The notes beneath the pieces are model-generated. The model had not been told where the DNA came from. It searched no databases and saw only the letters and a list, made by a program, of their open reading frames with translations. From Bradyrhizobium sp. YR681 (GTDB lineage: Bacteria > Pseudomonadota > Alphaproteobacteria > Rhizobiales > Xanthobacteraceae), in assembly GCF_000282615.1 (NCBI RefSeq), contig NZ_AKIY01000328.1, positions 1-64,000 on the forward strand: DNA of 64,000 bases, in the 5' to 3' direction. Positions within the stretch are counted from its first letter, which is position 1. Every line of letters starts with the position of its first letter. Below are positions 18,013 to 26,449 of the stretch, piece after piece. Made by a program: the position numbers and the translations under genes.

Positions 18013-19245
18013 ATTGCGATTTTTTCCGATGACGAAGGCATCGATCACGGCGACCTCAGGAGCGCGGCGACCCCTTGGGTCACCGGCGGTGGCCCCGACA
18101 TTCGCCCTGTCACCGGAAGCCTTGCATGCGACGTCCTGGTCATCGGCGCGGGCATCACCGCCGCCATGGTCGCCGAAAGCTTCACCCGTCGCGGGCACGA
18201 GGTCGTCATCATCGACCGGGAAACGCCGGGTCACGGCAGCACAGGCGCGAGCACCGCGATGCTGCTCTGGGAAATCGATCGCCCGTTGTCCGAGCTCACG
18301 CAAGCCTACGGATTTGAGCGGGCGGCGCGCTGCTACACGGCGAGCCTCCGGGCTGTTCAGGGACTGATATCCTTGACGCGCAGATATCGCATCCCCTGCC
18401 ATATTAGAGATCGGCATTCGCTCTATCTCGCGGTCGCCGACAGCGGAAAATCCCTGAGAGAGGAATCCGAACTGAGAACGCGCGCCGGCCTGCCGGGCGT
18501 GTTTCTCGATCATGTTTCCCTGCTCAGCCGGTTCGAGATTGCGCGCGCCGGTGCGATTCTCTCCCCGCTTGCCGCCGATGCCGATCCAGTCGAGCTTACT
18601 CACGAGCTCCTGAAGATTTCCGTCGGCCGCGGCGCCTCGATCCGGCAAGCCAACGCGACGGCGTTCGAGAGCGCCGGCGCCAAGGTCATCGTGGGGCTCG
18701 ATGGCGGCCACGAGATCGAGGCGAACCGCGTGGTGCTGTGCACGGGTTACGTCATGCCCGGCATCGTGCGTCCAACCATCCAGCGTCCGACGTCCAGCTG
18801 GGCCATTGCCACGGAGCCTCAGCCCCAGAACCTGTGGCCGGAAGATGCGCTGATCTGGGAGGCGAGCCACGACTACCATTATGGCCGCAGCACATCCGAC
18901 GGCCGCATCATTTTCGGCGGCGAGGATGATGATTCCGCGATCGAGCCACAGGCTCGCGACGCGCTGAACCCGGCCAAGCAGGAGCGCCTGAGACAAGCGC
19001 TCCGGGCGCTTTGGCCGCGATCCCTAGACAAGGTCGACTATTGCTGGTCGGGGGCGTTCGACACAACGAAGGACGGATTGCCGCTCATCGGCGCCGTACC
19101 AGGCCAGAAGAACATTTTCGCGGCCTACGGCTACGGCGGCAACGGCATCACGTTCAGTTACCTTGCCGCCGAACTGCTGGCGACGCTTTGCTCCGGAGGC
19201 AATTCTCCCCTGTTCGATGATTTCGCGATCGACCGCACCGCGTAA
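18013..19245 (+). CDS. FAD-dependent oxidoreductase (DAO family), start codon unresolved
   Basis: A protein of about 410 residues of the D-amino-acid oxidase/glycine oxidase type. The dinucleotide fold CDVLVIGAGITAAMVAESF and ATG-like VVLCTGYVMPGI segment are clear, as is the C-terminal FAD loop GYGGNGITFSYLAAELL. The first in-frame ATG (18166) lies after the GAG of the nucleotide fold, so it cannot be the start. Between the upstream stop (17956-17958) and 18166 there is no in-frame ATG, GTG or TTG. An ATT at 18013 follows GGAGGA, but too closely. Either a rare start is used or the 5' end is damaged. Substrate unknown; arsenic genes follow. Confidence 0.75.
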   Translation: MAIFSDDEGIDHGDLRSAATPWVTGGGPDIRPVTGSLACDVLVIGAGITAAMVAESFTRRGHEVVIIDRETPGHGSTGASTAMLLWEIDRPLSELTQAYGFERAARCYTASLRAVQGLISLTRRYRIPCHIRDRHSLYLAVADSGKSLREESELRTRAGLPGVFLDHVSLLSRFEIARAGAILSPLAADADPVELTHELLKISVGRGASIRQANATAFESAGAKVIVGLDGGHEIEANRVVLCTGYVMPGIVRPTIQRPTSSWAIATEPQPQNLWPEDALIWEASHDYHYGRSTSDGRIIFGGEDDDSAIEPQARDALNPAKQERLRQALRALWPRSLDKVDYCWSGAFDTTKDGLPLIGAVPGQKNIFAAYGYGGNGITFSYLAAELLATLCSGGNSPLFDDFAIDRTA

Positions 19246-19332
19246 GCTGACCAATCATCGGAACGTCAGACAGCGGACCGCACGGCGTAGCGACCGGCCG
19301 GCTCGGGAAAGCCGATTGACAGCCGGCCATTA

Positions 19333-19358
19333 TTTCCATATTCGTTGAAATATGGAAA
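19333..19358. promoter_or_regulatory. Palindromic ArsR operator overlapping the arsR start
   Basis: TTTCCATATT (19333-19342) and AATATGGAAA (19349-19358) are perfect 10-bp inverted arms with a six-base spacer. The right arm contains the arsR ATG (19352), so bound repressor would cover the start codon and probably the +1 site. No Shine-Dalgarno is visible, so the mRNA may be leaderless. This AT-rich dyad in GC-rich DNA fits ArsR-type autoregulation. Confidence 0.75.
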
Positions 19359-19696
19359 AGACAGACGCCGTGACCGCGCTCGCCGCGCTTGCGCAGGACA
19401 ATCGCCTCGACGTCTTCCGCCTGCTGGTGCAGGCGGGCCCCGATGGCATGGCCGCCGGTGCGATTGCCGAAGCGCTGGATCTTGCGCCCAATACGCTGAC
19501 GTTCCACTTCGACCGGCTGCGGATGGCGGGCCTCGCCACGGTCCGGCGCGAAGGGCGCTCGATGATCTATGCGGCGCGGTTCGAAACCATGAACACGCTG
19601 CTCGGATTTCTGACCGAAAACTGCTGCGGCGGAACGTCATGCGCTCCGGCGGCGGCCTGCAAACCCGCGCGAAAGCGCAGCAAAATCCCGGCCTGA
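19352..19696 (+). CDS. arsR: ArsR-type arsenic-responsive repressor
   Basis: A 114-residue winged-helix repressor. The DNA-binding helix-turn-helix is AGAIAEALDLAPNTLTFHFD, followed by the wing VRREGRSMIYAA. C-terminal cysteines C91, C92, C97 and C103 (NCCGGTSC and later) form a plausible trivalent arsenic site; this location differs from the E. coli type (CVC in the recognition helix) and resembles the C-terminal-cysteine class. It is first in an operon with arsI, arsC and aqpS, and should repress its own promoter through the palindrome over its start codon until arsenite or an organoarsenical binds. Confidence 0.93.
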   Translation: MEKTDAVTALAALAQDNRLDVFRLLVQAGPDGMAAGAIAEALDLAPNTLTFHFDRLRMAGLATVRREGRSMIYAARFETMNTLLGFLTENCCGGTSCAPAAACKPARKRSKIPA

Positions 19697-19723
19697 CAGA
19701 ATCCCCCCCTGAAAGGACAGAGC

Positions 19724-20206
19724 ATGAAGCGCCTGCACATTCACATGTCCGTCGAGGATCTCAGCCGCTCCATCGGCTTCTACTCGGCCCTGTTCGCTTC
19801 CCAGCCTACGATGGTGAAATCCGACTACGCCAAGTGGATGCTCGAAGACCCGCGCGTGAACTTTGCGATCTCGACGCGCGGACGCGAGCCGGGCCTCGAT
19901 CATCTCGGCATCCAGGTCGAGACCGGGGATGAGCTCCAGGAGGTCTATGCGCGATTGCGGCAGGCCGGCGGCGACATCATTGAGCAGGGCCAGACGACCT
20001 GCTGCTATGCGAGATCCGAGAAATCCTGGATCGACGATCCCGCCGGCATCGCCTGGGAGACCTTCCGCACCACGGGCGAGAGCACCGATTACGGCGACGG
20101 CAGCGGCGAGAACGGCGCGCGGGTTGCCCATGAGAAGCCCGCAGAAAAGCCATCGGCCTGCTGCGCGCCGCAGGCGGCGCCGAAGCAGTCGTCCGCCTGC
20201 TGCTGA
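19724..20206 (+). CDS. arsI: ArsI/CadI-family C-As lyase (vicinal oxygen chelate enzyme)
   Basis: A 160-residue dioxygenase-like protein of the ArsI type, which breaks the carbon-arsenic bond of trivalent methyl- or aryl-arsenicals. Predicted iron ligands are an N-terminal histidine (MKRLHIHMS), H60 (GLDHLG) and E112 (AWETF). The vicinal pair C93-C94 (GQTTCCYARS) is the arsenical-binding signature of ArsI. The tail is rich in cysteine (SACCAPQ and SACC at the end), perhaps adding metalloid-binding capacity. It lies between arsR and arsC with short gaps. CadI-like cadmium-induced proteins are the alternative, but the neighbours favour arsenic. Confidence 0.88.
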   Translation: MKRLHIHMSVEDLSRSIGFYSALFASQPTMVKSDYAKWMLEDPRVNFAISTRGREPGLDHLGIQVETGDELQEVYARLRQAGGDIIEQGQTTCCYARSEKSWIDDPAGIAWETFRTTGESTDYGDGSGENGARVAHEKPAEKPSACCAPQAAPKQSSACC

Positions 20207-20216
20207 AGGTCCGGCC

Positions 20217-20627
20217 ATGGATGCGGTCATCTACCACAATCCCGCTTGCGGCACCTCGCGCAACACGCTCGCGACGATCCGCAACGCCGGCATCGAGCCG
20301 CACGTGATCGAGTATCTGAAGACGCCGCCATCGCGGGCGCTGTTACAGCAGCTCATCGTCCGCATGGGGCTGTCCGTGCGCGAGCTGCTTCGCGAAAAGG
20401 GCACGCCCTATGCCGAGCTCGAGCTCGGCAACGCCGCCCTGACCGACGACCAGCTTCTCGACGCGATGATGGCGCATCCGATCCTGATCAACAGGCCGAT
20501 CGTGGTGACGCCGAACGGCGTGAAGCTCTGCCGCCCCTCCGAGCTGGTGCTCGATCTGCTGCCGGCGCAGCACGGCGAATTCGTCAAGGAAGACGGCGAG
20601 GGCGTCCGGCTGGATCGCGGCGCCTGA
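20217..20627 (+). CDS. arsC: Glutaredoxin-dependent arsenate reductase
   Basis: A 136-residue ArsC of the E. coli plasmid R773 class, reducing arsenate to arsenite with glutathione and glutaredoxin. The catalytic cysteine is C11 in YHNPACGTSRNTLA; an arginine of the anion pocket is in HPILINRPIVV. Size and the final LRP-like region fit the family. The ATG at 20217 lies 10 bases after the arsI stop, and its TGA overlaps the next gene's ATG by one base, showing tight translational coupling. Confidence 0.95.
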   Translation: MDAVIYHNPACGTSRNTLATIRNAGIEPHVIEYLKTPPSRALLQQLIVRMGLSVRELLREKGTPYAELELGNAALTDDQLLDAMMAHPILINRPIVVTPNGVKLCRPSELVLDLLPAQHGEFVKEDGEGVRLDRGA

Positions 20628-21331
20628 TGCCGGGCCTTGCGCAGCGCGCCTTCGCCGAATGGCTCGGGACGGCATTTCTACTCGCCGCTGTCGTCGGCTC
20701 GGGGATCATGGCGCAGAAGCTCGCCGGCGGGAACGTCGCGCTGGCGCTCCTGTGCAACACCATCGCCACAGGCGCCATCCTCGTGGTGCTGATTCTGGCT
20801 TTCGCGCCGATATCGGGGGCCCATTTCAATCCGGTCGTGACGCTGGCATTCACCCTCCGCGGCGAGGCGCGATGGGCCGATGCGGCGATCTACGTCCTCG
20901 CCCAGATCGCAGGCGCAATCGCCGGCGCGTGGATCGCGCACATGATGTTCGAGCTTCCGGCCCTCCAGGTTTCGCTCACCGAACGCACGGGGACCGGACA
21001 ATGGCTCGCCGAGGCCGTGGCCACCTTCGGCCTGCTGACGACGATCCTTGGCGTTCGATATCGGACGCCCACCGCCGTTCCCTACGCCGTCGGCCTCTAT
21101 GTCACGTCAGCATACTGGTTCACGTCGTCCACCTCGTTCGCAAATCCCGCGGTCACCATCGCCCGCTCCCTGTCCGATACATTCGCGGGGATCGCTCCGC
21201 GGAGCATGCCGTCTTTCATCATCGCTCAATCCATCGGGGCTGTTCTTGCCATCCTGCTCGCGCGCTGGCTTTGGGGTAGCGCCCCAGAAATGCGAGCCGT
21301 TCCCCAGGCCGCGTCCCGTGAGCCGGCATGA
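20627..21331 (+). CDS. aqpS: Aquaporin-type arsenite channel (AqpS-like)
   Basis: A 234-residue MIP-family membrane channel with six hydrophobic segments and two pore motifs, NPV in GAHFNPVVTLAF and NPA in FANPAVTIARS. In Sinorhizobium meliloti an aquaglyceroporin in the ars operon (AqpS) lets internally produced arsenite flow out in place of an ArsB pump, and the same role is inferred here because no arsB or acr3 gene is present. The ATG overlaps the arsC stop (TGATG). It is the last gene of the ars operon. Confidence 0.85.
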   Translation: MPGLAQRAFAEWLGTAFLLAAVVGSGIMAQKLAGGNVALALLCNTIATGAILVVLILAFAPISGAHFNPVVTLAFTLRGEARWADAAIYVLAQIAGAIAGAWIAHMMFELPALQVSLTERTGTGQWLAEAVATFGLLTTILGVRYRTPTAVPYAVGLYVTSAYWFTSSTSFANPAVTIARSLSDTFAGIAPRSMPSFIIAQSIGAVLAILLARWLWGSAPEMRAVPQAASREPA

Positions 21332-21426
21332 CGCACCGCCGACATCCGTTTTCCGAATGAATCGCGTGTTCAAATCGTTTCTGCCGGGTATTCTGTAGAG
21401 GTCAAGGACACTCGCAGGAACGATCC

Positions 21427-21501
21427 GTGAAGCGATTGCGCAGCATCGATATCGACGATCCGGAGGCAATCTGCCCGGCGCCGAAGCGTCAGGCCGGATG
21501 A
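21427..21501 (+). CDS. Possible 24-residue leader peptide upstream of tupB
   Basis: A GTG at 21427 with AGGAA six bases upstream opens a frame reading VKRLRSIDIDDPEAICPAPK and four more residues. Its TGA (21499-21501) overlaps the tupB ATG as ATGA, so it could couple translation. It may equally be a remnant of a lost gene. No similarity is recognised. Confidence 0.3.
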   Translation: MKRLRSIDIDDPEAICPAPKRQAG

Positions 21502-22196
21502 ACGATTTCGCTCACGCCATCGCTGCCGCCTTCGCGCTGATCGGCGAGGCCGATGCCGAACTGCTCGGCATCGTCGCCTTGTCGGTGCGTGTCAGCCTGA
21601 CGGCCGGCATCGTCGCGCTGCTGATCGGCGCGCCGTTCGGGGCCTTGCTCGCAATCTCCCGTTTCCGGGGACGCCAGGTCATCATCGTGCTGACCAATGC
21701 GCTGCTCGGCCTGCCCCCGGTCGTGGTCGGGCTCGCGCTCTATCTTCTGCTGTCGCGGTCCGGCCCGCTCGGGGCGGCCGGCCTGCTGTTCACGCCGACG
21801 GCCATGGTGATCGCACAGACACTGCTCGCCACACCGATCGTGGTGGCACTGGTGCACCGGCCGGCGAGCCTGCTCTGGGCCGAGTATGGCGATCTGGCGC
21901 GGATCGACGGATTGTCGGCGTTGCGCAGCATCGCGCTCCTGTTCGCGCTCGGACGGACCTCGCTGCTGACGGCCTTTCTCGCAGCCTTCGGGCGCGCCAT
22001 TGCCGAAGTCGGCGCCATCATCATCGTCGGCGGCAATATCCGCGGCTTCACCCGCACGATGACCACGGCCATCGCGCTCGAGACCAGCAAGGGCGACCTG
22101 CCACTGGCACTGGGGCTCGGGCTGATCCTGCTCGCACTCAGCGTGGCGGTGTCGACGGTCGCCTTTTTGCTAGTGGGACGCGTTCGGGAAAAATAA
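21498..22196 (+). CDS. tupB: Tungstate ABC transporter permease TupB
   Basis: A 232-residue inner-membrane permease with about five membrane helices. The cytoplasmic ATPase-contact loop is GRAIAEVGAIIIVGGNIRGF, and the segment LGLPPVVVGLALYLLLSRSG is characteristic of the TupB/WtpB-type tungstate or molybdate permeases. It converges with tupA, whose coding end overlaps its last 27 bp. A tupC ATPase gene is not adjacent, so the ATPase must come from elsewhere if the transporter works. Tungstate and molybdate users in the window include the molybdenum hydroxylase at 9.5-12.2 kb. Confidence 0.88.
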   Translation: MNDFAHAIAAAFALIGEADAELLGIVALSVRVSLTAGIVALLIGAPFGALLAISRFRGRQVIIVLTNALLGLPPVVVGLALYLLLSRSGPLGAAGLLFTPTAMVIAQTLLATPIVVALVHRPASLLWAEYGDLARIDGLSALRSIALLFALGRTSLLTAFLAAFGRAIAEVGAIIIVGGNIRGFTRTMTTAIALETSKGDLPLALGLGLILLALSVAVSTVAFLLVGRVREK

Positions 22197-22979
22197 CTGC
22201 TCGCCGCCGATCTTGTAGCCGGCGATCGCCTCCTGCCCCTTCGAGGAGACCAGCCAGTCGATGAAGGCCTGCCCGTCCTGCGCCTTCACGTTGGCATGCT
22301 TGGCCGGATTCACCAGCATGACGCCGTACTGATTGAACAGCCGCTTGTCGCCCTCGGTCAGGATGGCGAGCTCGCCGCGGTTCTTGAACGACAGCCAGGT
22401 GCCGCGATCCGACAGAACATAGGCATTCGACGACGAGGCCATGTTCAGGGCCGGTCCCATGCCCTGGCCGATCTCGCGATACCAGCCGTCCTTGCCGGCA
22501 CCGAGATCGACGCCCGCCTCTTTCCACAATCTCAGCTCGGCCGCATGGGTGCCGGACTTGTCGCCACGCGAGACGAACGGCGCCTTCGCATCCGCGATCT
22601 TGCGAAGCGCATCGATGACGTCCTTGCTGCCGGCGATCTTCGCGGGGTCGCTCTTCGGGCCAACGATGATGAAATCGTTGTACATGACGTCGAAGCGCTT
22701 CACGCCCTGCGCCTCGGCCATGAACTTGTCTTCGGCGGGCCTGTCATGGACGAACACGACGTCGGCATCGCCTCGCCGCCCGATGTCGAGCGCCTGGCCG
22801 GTGCCGACGGCAACGACTTTCACGCCGATGCCGGTGGCCTTCGAGAACAGCGGCAGCAGATGGCCGAACAGCCCCGACTGCTCCGTCGATGTCGTCGAGG
22901 CCACGGTGATGGTGCGATCCTGCGCGTATGCGCCTGTCGACCAGAACAGAACCGCTGCGATGGCGGCAAGCCTTTTCAT
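22170..22979 (-). CDS. tupA: Tungstate-binding periplasmic protein TupA
   Basis: A 269-residue solute-binding protein with a signal peptide (cleavage at GAYA-QD). The anion-binding N-terminus TITVASTTSTEQSGLFGHLL contains the TTST(D/E) motif that marks TupA rather than ModA. Later conserved pieces are DVVFVHDRPAEDKFM and FVSRGDKSGTHAAELRLW. Its 3' end overlaps tupB on the opposite strand, an unusual convergent layout since tupABC are normally in one operon. Confidence 0.92.
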   Translation of the reverse strand: MKRLAAIAAVLFWSTGAYAQDRTITVASTTSTEQSGLFGHLLPLFSKATGIGVKVVAVGTGQALDIGRRGDADVVFVHDRPAEDKFMAEAQGVKRFDVMYNDFIIVGPKSDPAKIAGSKDVIDALRKIADAKAPFVSRGDKSGTHAAELRLWKEAGVDLGAGKDGWYREIGQGMGPALNMASSSNAYVLSDRGTWLSFKNRGELAILTEGDKRLFNQYGVMLVNPAKHANVKAQDGQAFIDWLVSSKGQEAIAGYKIGGEQLFFPNASH

Positions 22980-23242
22980 TGCGTCGTCCTCACACCAGAT
23001 GCCAGGTGTTCCAAATTACCTTCGGCGGAGCAGCGCCGGGAACCCCGACGTTCGGCGCAACGCAGTGGCGAGCGGCGGCAACGGCGTGATTTCACGATCA
23101 CAGCTTGCCTCGCGCGATGGTGCGCGGATGTTCTGCAATTGGTCCCATCTACATTGACATCAGTGTGACGGCCGGGGCAGTTTTTCACATTGCTGGCGAA
23201 TCAGCGATTGCCTCACGCCGAGTACCTCTTGGACAACTCCCA

Positions 23243-24478
23243 GTGCTTTCGAGACTGATATCGTTGCTGCGCCGCATTCCTGCGGTGAAATGGGCGTTCA
23301 CCCGGCTCCGGCCCTCGCCGCATGGCGGCAGCATCGACGTCGCGCCGATCGCCGCAAGCGACTCGCTCTCCGACATCGCAGAAGCCGCTCCGGCTTTCGA
23401 CAGCAGCATCAGCACCGAGCTGTTGCACGCCGACGCCGTGGTCACGGCTCCGCCTGCCCAAGAAGAGGCCGCGATCTCCGCCTTCGCGGAGAGCCTGTCG
23501 GCAGTGCCGGGCGATACCGGCGTCATCGACGATTCATCCCGGAATGCGCCGGCAGATGGCGAGCCCGCCATGGTCGAAGAGGCGCCGGTTTCTGCGGTCG
23601 AGGCCAGCGCGATTGATGCTCTCGAACTCATCGACGACGATCCGCCTGCGGAACTTTCGCCGATCGTTGAAGAGTCGCCGGCCCTGTCCGTCGAGGCCGA
23701 GAGCAAGCCGGTCGATGCTCCCGAGCCTGTCGCCGACAATTATCCATCAGTCGAAGTCCCGGCCGAAGTTGAGGCCGACGTCGCAGCCGCAGCACCGGTC
23801 TCGTCTGTCGACGTCGCGAATACGGCGGTTGACGCTCCCGTTCTCGTCGTCAACGACGATCCCTGCTCTGGCGTTGTCGTGGATGTCGAGCCGGCGATCG
23901 TCGATGACGCCGGCGTCGCGCTCGCCGGGAACGAAGTCCCGGCGGCGAATGTCTCCGAAAGCAGCATTGAAAGCGATCCATCCCCAAGCGTCGCAGCAGA
24001 GATCAAGCCGATCTCTGCAAACGATCTTGCACCCGTTACAATCGCTGCCGCTGAGCTCACATCGCGCGTCATTACAACTATCGCACCGGAGCCGGTTCTT
24101 GACTCTCCCGCTCCGAAGATCCCTACGGCACCGAAGGCTCGTGCCAAAGCCGCGGAACCTGCCGATCGCGCCGCGCTGATCCGGCAGCGCTGGGCCGAGA
24201 CCGGGATCAGGATGTGGAACCCGCGGCTTCACGGCGCCGGCGAGGCGACGCTGAACATCCAGGGCAGCATCGGACTGCTGCCGCCCGCGCCCGGCGAGAC
24301 GATGCCGCGCTACGACAAGCTTGAATTCAAGATGCTCGGCGGACAGATCGTCTGCGAGGGCGTCATCGTCGAGGCGCCCGCGCAAGCGAACCAGCGCAGC
24401 TTCACGCGGCTTGCCGAGCCCGGGAAGCCGGAGCGGGCCCGCGAGCCGATGCGGGAACGCCAGGCCGCGCTCGCTTGA
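23243..24478 (+). CDS. Acidic Ala/Val/Pro/Glu-rich protein of unknown function
   Basis: About 411 residues when started at the GTG at 23243 (LSRLISLLRRIPAVKWAF follows, a basic amphipathic opening); the frame is open further upstream to 23105, but the extra sequence is unlike a protein start. The middle (about 250 residues) is low-complexity, acidic and rich in alanine, valine, proline, serine and glutamate, likely disordered. The last 100 residues differ: a basic, better-structured region with IRQRWAETGIRMWNPRLHG, LNIQGSIGLLPPAPGE and KLEFKMLGGQIVCEGVIVE. No family is recognised. It may be a scaffold with a conserved C-terminal domain. Confidence 0.6.
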   Translation: MLSRLISLLRRIPAVKWAFTRLRPSPHGGSIDVAPIAASDSLSDIAEAAPAFDSSISTELLHADAVVTAPPAQEEAAISAFAESLSAVPGDTGVIDDSSRNAPADGEPAMVEEAPVSAVEASAIDALELIDDDPPAELSPIVEESPALSVEAESKPVDAPEPVADNYPSVEVPAEVEADVAAAAPVSSVDVANTAVDAPVLVVNDDPCSGVVVDVEPAIVDDAGVALAGNEVPAANVSESSIESDPSPSVAAEIKPISANDLAPVTIAAAELTSRVITTIAPEPVLDSPAPKIPTAPKARAKAAEPADRAALIRQRWAETGIRMWNPRLHGAGEATLNIQGSIGLLPPAPGETMPRYDKLEFKMLGGQIVCEGVIVEAPAQANQRSFTRLAEPGKPERAREPMRERQAALA

Positions 24479-24554
24479 CCTTTCCTTCAGCGGCGTTGCT
24501 TCCTATATTCCAGGCTGACGCCTTCGAGCTGATGTCTTGGATGTGGGAGCTCGC

Positions 24555-24839
24555 ATGCCCGCGAAATCATTGTCATGGATCGTGATCGCAGCCCTCTGCG
24601 TCTCGCAAGGTGCCTTTGCGGCATCCCGCAAGCGGTCGCGCCATGTGCCGGCAACGGCGTCCGCCACCGATGCTGCCGCCCCCTACAAGGCCGACCGGCT
24701 CTCGTCCTCGCGCGGCGAGACCATCCTCGACACGCCCGGCCAGACCACCGTGCTGACGCGGCAGGTCCTCGACGACAAGAACGCAACCAGCCTGCGGGAC
24801 GCCATGCGTTCGACAGCCGGCGTGACGATCGGGCGCTAG
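24555..24839 (+). pseudogene. Truncated TonB-dependent receptor (signal peptide and start of plug only)
   Basis: A 94-residue reading frame with a signal peptide (cleavage near GAFA-AS) followed by YKADRLSSSRGETILDTPGQ and TSLRDAMRSTAGVTIG. These are the first plug-domain elements of siderophore receptors (usually ...KTVTVVPQ...ATSLRDALRNVPGIT...). A stop follows immediately, and the next DNA encodes the end of the esterase on the other strand, so the rest of the plug and the whole beta-barrel are gone. It cannot work as a receptor. An alternative is a short secreted plug-like protein retained for another purpose. Confidence 0.75.
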
Positions 24840-24849
24840 ACCTTCGCGC

Positions 24850-26166
24850 TCATTGTATCGGATAGCCCTGCCAGACCCACTCCAGTGCCGATGGCAGCGT
24901 TTGCGCGATCGTCGGCCGGTCGACGTGTTTGGCATTGCGCACGAACAGGAACTGGTAGTGATAGCCCTTCTCGGCCAGCACCTTGGCCATCAGTGCGTTG
25001 GACAGGGTCCAGTCGTGCATGCCGTCGGGAATGGTGGGGTTCGGATAGAACAGGTCCTGGTCGCCGCCAAAGAACCAGAAACGGATCGGCTTCGTCGGCG
25101 CGGCAACGATCAGCGGCACGCCGGGCGGCTCCGCCGGCGTCAGCACGCCGGCCTTGGAGATGAGGTTGGGCCCGGCCGGCCCCGCCCATGCGCTGTGATA
25201 CTCCCACGCGCCACCGCGCAACGACGGATCGTGCGGCCATTGCTGGTTGACCATGGTCGGCGAGAACGCGAGCACACGATGATAGAGATCGGGATAGAAC
25301 CAGGCCATGGTGAAGGCCGCAGCCCCGCTCGAGCTCAGCCCCATGGTTGCGCGCCCGTCGGGATTTCTGGTGAGCCTGACGTCGGCGTTCTTTTCCACCA
25401 GCGGCAGCACCTCGCGCTCGACAAACTGCGCGTACGCACCCGACACCGCGTCATATTCGCGGCCGCGCTGGCTGCCCTGCGCGTCCTGCCCGCCATTGCC
25501 GATCTGGATCGCGATCATCGGCGGCACGCGGCGTTGCGCGATCAGATTGTCGAGCGTGGTGGCAAGGTCCTTGTAGGCATTGGAGCCGCCGTCGCCGACC
25601 ACGATGAACGGCGCCTCGGTGCCGGGGACATATTGCGCGGGAACGTAGACGTCGATCGTGCGTGACCAGATGCCGGGATGGCTGGTCGTGACGATCATGT
25701 GCGACTTGTCGTCCGGCGCCGTCACAGTCGTCATGATCGAGGAGTTGTTGCAGCCGGGAACGTCGTCGCGGATCAGGCCGGGATTGTAGATCGCGCTCTC
25801 CTTCGACGACAGCGTGAAGGATTTCGTCGCGCCGCGCGGCACGCCGTCCTTTGCGACGGTCTCCGGCGCGGGATTATGGGTGGGCCCGATGATGAAATTG
25901 CCCTCGGCGCCGGGCGGCGGCAGCGTTCCGTCGGGTAACTCGGTCGCACGCGGATAATTGGCGCTCGAAGGATCGCGCGTCGGCGGCGCCGTCTTGAAGT
26001 CGAGGCCAGTCGTGTCGATGAAGAACGGCGCGGCCTTGTCGGTGGTATTGGCGCCGGGCGGCACGGCCATGTTCTGGGTCACGCAGGCCGGCTGCGACAG
26101 CGCAATCGAAGCAAAGGAGACGACGGAAATCAGCGTCCCCCCAAGGACGGACAATGAATTGGTCAT
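24850..26166 (-). CDS. Secreted alpha/beta-hydrolase esterase (Fes/esterase D-like)
   Basis: A 438-residue exported hydrolase. After the N-terminal signal (MTNSLSVLGGTLISVVSFAS) comes a beta-rich region and then an alpha/beta-hydrolase domain: RTIDVYVPAQYVPG, an oxyanion-type FIVVGDGG, nucleophile motif ATMGLSSSGAAAF with a serine in GxSxxG, and a C-terminal histidine in VRNAKHVDR. The pattern matches enterochelin-esterase/esterase D domains that cleave esters of organic acids or siderophores. It neighbours a broken TonB receptor gene, which may hint at lost siderophore use. The ATG at 26166 is used; an upstream GTG at 26226 adds a non-signal leader. Confidence 0.8.
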   Translation of the reverse strand: MTNSLSVLGGTLISVVSFASIALSQPACVTQNMAVPPGANTTDKAAPFFIDTTGLDFKTAPPTRDPSSANYPRATELPDGTLPPPGAEGNFIIGPTHNPAPETVAKDGVPRGATKSFTLSSKESAIYNPGLIRDDVPGCNNSSIMTTVTAPDDKSHMIVTTSHPGIWSRTIDVYVPAQYVPGTEAPFIVVGDGGSNAYKDLATTLDNLIAQRRVPPMIAIQIGNGGQDAQGSQRGREYDAVSGAYAQFVEREVLPLVEKNADVRLTRNPDGRATMGLSSSGAAAFTMAWFYPDLYHRVLAFSPTMVNQQWPHDPSLRGGAWEYHSAWAGPAGPNLISKAGVLTPAEPPGVPLIVAAPTKPIRFWFFGGDQDLFYPNPTIPDGMHDWTLSNALMAKVLAEKGYHYQFLFVRNAKHVDRPTIAQTLPSALEWVWQGYPIQ

Positions 26167-26449
26167 TTCAGCTCCCGGTGCCGACGAGTCTTGCTGGCTC
26201 GTCTTGCTGGCTCGTCTTGCAACCAAGTATGCCGGCCGGCCGGCGCGCGGTCAAACAGCCCGCGGCCGCGTTGCAGTAATGGTCGCCATGCTCAAACCGG
26301 ACAGGCCACCTTTATTCCGTGCATGTCAGTCAATTTTTCCGGACATGAAGCCGTTGCTGACTTCCAGCACAAGACGTAGTTTGCGGCCGGTCGACGCGCG
26401 CAAGCGTCACGTGCGATCACAACGACAAGAACACTTCGGGAGGAAGCTC

